From Streptomyces sp. M41(2017) (GTDB lineage: Bacteria > Actinomycetota > Actinomycetes > Streptomycetales > Streptomycetaceae): DNA of 64,000 nucleotides. Below, piece after piece: positions 60,857-64,000 of this stretch. The notes beneath the pieces are model-generated. The model saw nothing but the letters and a program-made list of their open reading frames with translations. It was not told the DNA's origin and made no database searches. Every line of letters starts with the position of its first letter. Positions within the stretch are counted from its first letter, which is position 1. The position numbers and the translations under genes are program-made. The stretch is from the NCBI RefSeq assembly GCF_002078175.1, contig NZ_MWFK01000001.1, positions 2,170,001 to 2,234,000 on the forward strand, read 5' to 3'.

Positions 60857-61747
60857 TCACGACGCCGTGATCCAGCGGTCCCGCAGCCCGGCGAGCACCG
60901 CGATCGACACCGCGAGCAGGACGAGGCTCAGGGCGATCGCCGCGTCGGGGTCGCTCTGCAGGGCCAGGTAGACGGCGAGCGGCATGGTCTGGGTGCGGCC
61001 CGGGAAGTTGCCCGCGAAGGTGATCGTCGCGCCGAACTCGCCGAGTGCGCGGGCCCAGGCGAGGACGGCACCGGCGGCGATGCCCGGGGCGATGAGCGGC
61101 AGGGTGACCCGGCGGAAGGCGGTGAAGCGGGAGGCGCCGAGTGTCATGGCGGCCTCCTCGAAGCGCGGGTCGGCGGCCCGCAGGGTGCCTTCGACGCTGA
61201 TGACGAGGAACGGCATCGCCACGAACGCCTCGGCCACGACGACTCCGGCCGTCGTGAAGGGCAGGGTGACGCCGAACCACGCGTCGAGGAGTCTGCCGAC
61301 CACGCCGTTGCGGCCGAGGGCCAGCAGCAGGGCCACACCGCCGACCACCGGGGGCAGCACGAGCGGCAGGGTGACCAGGGCCCGGACGAACCCGCGTCCG
61401 GGGAAGTCGGTGCGGGCCAGCAGCCAGGCGAGCGGCACGCCGAGCACCAGGCTGACCGCGGTGGCCGCCGTGGCGGAGAAGAGGGACAGCTGGAGGGCCT
61501 GCCACACCTCGGGCTTGGCCAGCTGGTCCGGGAGCGTGCGCCAGGGCGCCCGCACGATCAGCGCGAGCAGCGGCAGGAGCAGGAACACCAGCCCGACGAG
61601 GGCCGGCAGCAGCAGGGGCAGCGGCGCCCCGCCCCGGAGCCGGCCGCCGGTCCCGGCCCGGCCGCGGACACGCCGGGCCCGCGGCCCACCCGTCAGGGTG
61701 TCGGCCGGGGCGTCGGACTTGTCGAGCGCGGGCACGGGATCACTCAT
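60857..61747 (-). CDS. modB: Molybdate ABC transporter permease
   Basis: About 296 aa from ATG 61747 (MSDPVPALDK). Six helices; the EAA loop EEAAMTLGASRFTAFRRVTLPLIAPGI is conserved. ALGEFGATITFAGNFPGRTQTMPLAVY is characteristic of ModB and CysT/W-like permeases. An N-terminal Arg/Gly-rich extension of about 35 residues precedes the first helix. Middle gene of modABC. Confidence 0.93.
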   Translation of the reverse strand: MSDPVPALDKSDAPADTLTGGPRARRVRGRAGTGGRLRGGAPLPLLLPALVGLVFLLLPLLALIVRAPWRTLPDQLAKPEVWQALQLSLFSATAATAVSLVLGVPLAWLLARTDFPGRGFVRALVTLPLVLPPVVGGVALLLALGRNGVVGRLLDAWFGVTLPFTTAGVVVAEAFVAMPFLVISVEGTLRAADPRFEEAAMTLGASRFTAFRRVTLPLIAPGIAAGAVLAWARALGEFGATITFAGNFPGRTQTMPLAVYLALQSDPDAAIALSLVLLAVSIAVLAGLRDRWITAS

Positions 61748-61844
61748 GTCTTCAGGAGGCGGTCTTCGGCGCAGCGGCGGCAAGGGGGCTGTGCCTCACG
61801 GCACGCGCCGGACGACGCGTGCCGTGACGGACGGAGCGGACGGG

Positions 61845-62693
61845 TCAGGCGGTGGGCTTCAGGAACCCGGCCGCCGTCAGCACCTTCTGGCCCTCCGGGG
61901 ACTGCACCAGGGCGATGAACGCCTTGGCCGCCTCCGCGTTGGGCGCGTCCTTGAGCAGGGCGATCGGGTAGTCGTTGATGGCGTCGGCGGACTCGGGGAA
62001 CTCCACGCCCTCCACCTTGTCACCCGCTGCCTTCACGTCGGTCTTGTACACGACCGCGGCGTCGGCCTCCTTCAGCTCCACCTTGGTCAGGGCGCTCTTG
62101 ACGTCCTGCTCGTAGGAGACGGGGGTGAGCTTCAGGTGGCTCGCGTCCAGCGCCTTCTGCGCGGCGGCGCCGCACGGCACCGTCTTGTCGCAGAGCACGA
62201 CCTTCAGGTCCGACTTGGTGAGGTCCTTCAGGGAGGAGACCTTGTCCGGGTTGCCGGGGAGGGTGGCGATCTCCAGCTGGTTGCGCACGAAGGTCGCGGG
62301 GGTGGTCGCCGCGTCCTTCTTGTCGGTCACGATCGCCATCGTCTTCGGGCTGGCCGCCGCGAAGACGTCCGCCGGGGCGCCGCCCGTGATGCTCGCGGCG
62401 AGGGTGTCGCTGCCACCGAAGTTGAAGGTGACCTTCGTGCCCGGGTGGGCCTGCTCGAACTCCTTGCCGAGGGAGGTGAAGCTCTCCTTGAGCGAGGCGG
62501 CGGCGAAGACGGTCACGGTGCCGGTGAGCTTCGGCGAGGAGGAGGCCGAGGACTTCGGCGTCGAGGAGGCCTCCGACGACGCGTCGTCGGAGGAGGAGCA
62601 GGCGCTCAGGGCCAGCAGCGCGGCGGCACTGACGCCGGCCACCTGAAGGCTCCGGGTGGTGCGGCGGGTCCGGCGCGCGGATCGGGTCATCAC
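61845..62693 (-). CDS. modA: Molybdate-binding lipoprotein
   Basis: A 282-aa protein; GTG 62693 or ATG 62690 is the start, with GGGAG upstream. Lipobox LSAC (C about 32) in a lipoprotein signal. The mature domain is a type II periplasmic binding protein: VFAAASLKESFTSLGKEFEQ, FNFGGSDTLAASITGGAPADVFA and AVVYKTDV match ModA. It captures molybdate or tungstate for ModBC. Divergent from a molybdoenzyme gene. Confidence 0.93.
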   Translation of the reverse strand: MMTRSARRTRRTTRSLQVAGVSAAALLALSACSSSDDASSEASSTPKSSASSSPKLTGTVTVFAAASLKESFTSLGKEFEQAHPGTKVTFNFGGSDTLAASITGGAPADVFAAASPKTMAIVTDKKDAATTPATFVRNQLEIATLPGNPDKVSSLKDLTKSDLKVVLCDKTVPCGAAAQKALDASHLKLTPVSYEQDVKSALTKVELKEADAAVVYKTDVKAAGDKVEGVEFPESADAINDYPIALLKDAPNAEAAKAFIALVQSPEGQKVLTAAGFLKPTA

Positions 62694-62707
62694 GGATCTA
62701 CTCCCTC

Positions 62708-62729
62708 GGAAAACGAAAGACGGAAAACG
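62708..62729. repeat. Direct repeat GGAAAACG upstream of modA
   Basis: GGAAAACG at 62708-62715 and again at 62722-62729, 14 bp apart, immediately before the modA ribosome binding site. Further CTGAAG/CTTCAG elements follow at 62746-62751, 62765-62770 and 62782-62787. Candidate sites for molybdate control of the divergent region; not a ModE box. Confidence 0.45.
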
Positions 62730-62928
62730 CTGCAGCTCGCTGTCGCTGAAGCCTCCGTCGTGCTCTTCAGTCCTGAGCTTTCTTCAGCATGCCCAGAACA
62801 TAGTGACGCAGATGCGAGCGAGAAGTCTTCTGTTGCATCGCATGAGCTGTGGGTTCGCGGTTGGGATGTACGCATGTGCGTTTGTACGGGACCTCTCGCT
62901 GGGTACCGTTCTGCGGGAGGTGCTGCCC

Positions 62929-63435
62929 GTGAGCCAGTCCCTGACACAGCCGACTCCGCCCGCGCCGTCGCTCGCCGAACTCGCGCTGACCGGCGATCTC
63001 GCCCGGCCCGCCCGGCTGACGGTGCCCGACCTGCTCGCCTGGCCCCAGCACCGGGTGCGGGTCAGCTTCGACTGCGCGACCAGCGGTGTGCAGCACCACG
63101 GTTTCGCGGGGCCCCTGCTGCACGACGTGCTGCGGGACGCCGGACCGCACTTCGATCCGGGCCGCCGCAAGGACCGGCTGCGCTTCCTGATCGCGGTGAC
63201 GGGCGCGGACGGTCACCACGTCCTGCTCACCTGGGCCGAGATCGACCCCGACTTCGCCGACGCCCCCGTCCTGCTCGCGGTGGGCATCGACGGCACACCG
63301 CTGGACCGGGCGGGCCCGCAGCTGGTCCTGCCGCAGGACCGGTGCGGGGCCCGGCACATCAGCGGCATCAACGCCATCCGGGTGGACGGCTGTTACCCGG
63401 CCTGGTCCCCGGCCGGAGCGGGCCGACCCGCCTGA
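62929..63435 (+). CDS. Sulfite-oxidase-like molybdopterin-binding oxidoreductase
   Basis: About 168 aa from GTG 62929, with GGGAGG 8 nt upstream. SFDCATSGVQHHGFAGPLL carries the molybdenum-ligand cysteine and substrate-pocket histidines of the Oxidored_molyb domain. The length fits a single-domain enzyme without heme or dimerisation domain, like YedY-related small proteins. No Tat or Sec signal is visible, so it is probably cytosolic. Neighbour of modABC. Its end overlaps the convergent xanthine dehydrogenase gene by 43 bp. Confidence 0.8.
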   Translation: MSQSLTQPTPPAPSLAELALTGDLARPARLTVPDLLAWPQHRVRVSFDCATSGVQHHGFAGPLLHDVLRDAGPHFDPGRRKDRLRFLIAVTGADGHHVLLTWAEIDPDFADAPVLLAVGIDGTPLDRAGPQLVLPQDRCGARHISGINAIRVDGCYPAWSPAGAGRPA

Positions 63436-64000
63436 CCCGTCTGACCCGCCCGACCGGGCTGACCGGGCCCTCCGTCCCGCCCGGACCGGTGCAGGGCCAG
63501 CCAGACCCGGTCCCGGGTGACCGGAAGCTCCGTGAAGCGCAGCCCCGTCGCGTCGCGCAGGGCGTTGGCGAAGGCCGGGGCGACCGGGTTGAAGGGGCTC
63601 TCGCTCATCGACTTGGCGCCCAGCGGTCCGATGGCGTCGGCGGTCTCCATGAAGTGGACCTCGGTGCGCGGGATGTCGGCGTACTGCGGGAGCCGGTAGC
63701 GGCGGAAGGCGGCCGTCTCGACCTCGCCGCGCGCGTCGAGCCGGACGTTCTCGAAGAGGGTCGCGCCGAGTGCCTGGGCGACGCCGCCCTCGACCTGGCC
63801 GCGGCACTGCATCGGGTTGATGACCTTGCCGGCGTCGGCGGCGTGCACGCTGCGCAGGATGCGGATCTCGCCGGTGCCGGGGTCGACGGCCAGCCGGAAC
63901 CACTGGGCGTTGAAGGCGACCGAGCGGGGGGTGCCGCCGAAGTGCCCGTCGGCGGCGAGCGTGACCCCGACGGCGCCGGCCGCCTCGTACAGCTCCTTCA
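63393..64000 (-). CDS. Xanthine dehydrogenase-family molybdopterin subunit, 5' part outside window
   Basis: The frame is open to the right edge; about 200 C-terminal residues are seen. GTGEIRILRSVHAADAGKVINP, QVEGGVAQALGATLFE and GAKSMSESPFNPVAPAFANAL are typical of the end of XDH/aldehyde oxidase large subunits, including the active-site-near Glu region. The last 35 residues are Gly/Arg/Gln-rich and disordered, overlapping the convergent gene. The Fe-S and FAD subunits would lie upstream, outside the window. Confidence 0.88.
   Translation of the reverse strand, partial: KELYEAAGAVGVTLAADGHFGGTPRSVAFNAQWFRLAVDPGTGEIRILRSVHAADAGKVINPMQCRGQVEGGVAQALGATLFENVRLDARGEVETAAFRRYRLPQYADIPRTEVHFMETADAIGPLGAKSMSESPFNPVAPAFANALRDATGLRFTELPVTRDRVWLALHRSGRDGGPGQPGRAGQTGQAGRPAPAGDQAG

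Noticed and set aside
1..64000. tRNA, rRNA, CRISPR arrays, insertion sequences, prophage or integrase genes
   Set aside because: I looked for GTTCGAATCC-like T-loops, transposase motifs, long terminal repeats and spaced repeats and found none that held up.

Overview
The window is very GC-rich, densely coded, actinobacterial DNA, almost certainly from a Streptomyces chromosome. Supporting signs are branched-chain 2-oxoacid dehydrogenase genes, PASTA-type Ser/Thr kinases, several SpoIIE-type phosphatases, a mycothiol-dependent isomerase-like protein, a bacterial proteasome activator, GTG/TTG starts, short ATGA gene overlaps and long perfect hairpin terminators without U-tracts. A perfect 16-bp parS site upstream of aspS (28997-29012) argues for the core chromosome arm close to oriC. 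I saw no rRNA, tRNA, CRISPR array, insertion sequence or phage gene.

Layout. 1-2.9 kb: 3' end of a TrkA-type K+ channel gene, a PIG3-like quinone oxidoreductase, a secreted anchored protein and the proteasome activator Bpa. 3-6.5 kb: two divergent Ser/Thr kinases. 6.6-8.3 kb: an orphan DevR/OsdR-like response regulator and a flavin-barrel protein, with a DosR-box-like palindrome between them. 8.3-12 kb: bkdABC behind two inverted repeats. 12-19.6 kb: D,D-carboxypeptidase, GntR-MFS pair, maleylpyruvate-isomerase-like protein, nitrilase-family amidase, LURP-one protein and NHL/thioredoxin protein. 19.7-26.4 kb: small membrane protein, M18 aminopeptidase, FadE5-like acyl-CoA dehydrogenase, SseB-like protein, pirin and AI-2E family transporter. 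26.4-34.1 kb: PAS-GAF-SpoIIE-HATPase phosphatase, parS, aspS, a lipoprotein, a small unknown protein and metG. 34.3-43.7 kb: a Pro/Glu/Val-repeat VWA protein, FUSC transporter, EEP-family membrane protein, envelope proteins, an SH3-like secreted protein and a second SpoIIE phosphatase. 43.8-50.4 kb: an unknown Pro-rich protein, an M20 amidohydrolase, a divergent pair of a 53-aa secreted peptide and an XRE-TPR regulator, a membrane-anchored L7/L12-domain protein, and a MarR regulator divergent from an alpha/beta hydrolase. 50.4-54.1 kb: an L,D-transpeptidase remnant, then an ECF sigma factor flanked by two paralogous extracytoplasmic proteins, and a secreted tyrosine phosphatase. 54.1-59.7 kb: a gene-poor stretch, a Tudor-like protein, a TerD-like remnant, a lipoprotein, MerR, a cold-shock protein, an HATPase anti-sigma-like protein, a cupin and an FkbM methyltransferase. 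59.7-64 kb: modABC next to two molybdoenzyme genes.

How the parts work together. Much of the window is core metabolism: bkd feeds branched starter units to fatty acid synthesis, aspS and metG charge tRNAs, and modABC supplies molybdate to the adjacent molybdoenzymes. The rest is signalling: kinases, phosphatases, an anti-sigma-like ATPase, an ECF sigma factor and several regulators next to palindromic sites. The two best candidates for an undescribed system are the secreted-peptide/XRE-TPR pair with shared GCTTAA operators (46792-48448), which resembles peptide-quorum-sensing gene pairs, and the ECF sigma island in which a soluble and a membrane-anchored copy of one unknown domain flank the sigma gene (50838-52836). 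Coordinates and starts were read by eye; functions are inferred from motifs and family knowledge, with no database search.
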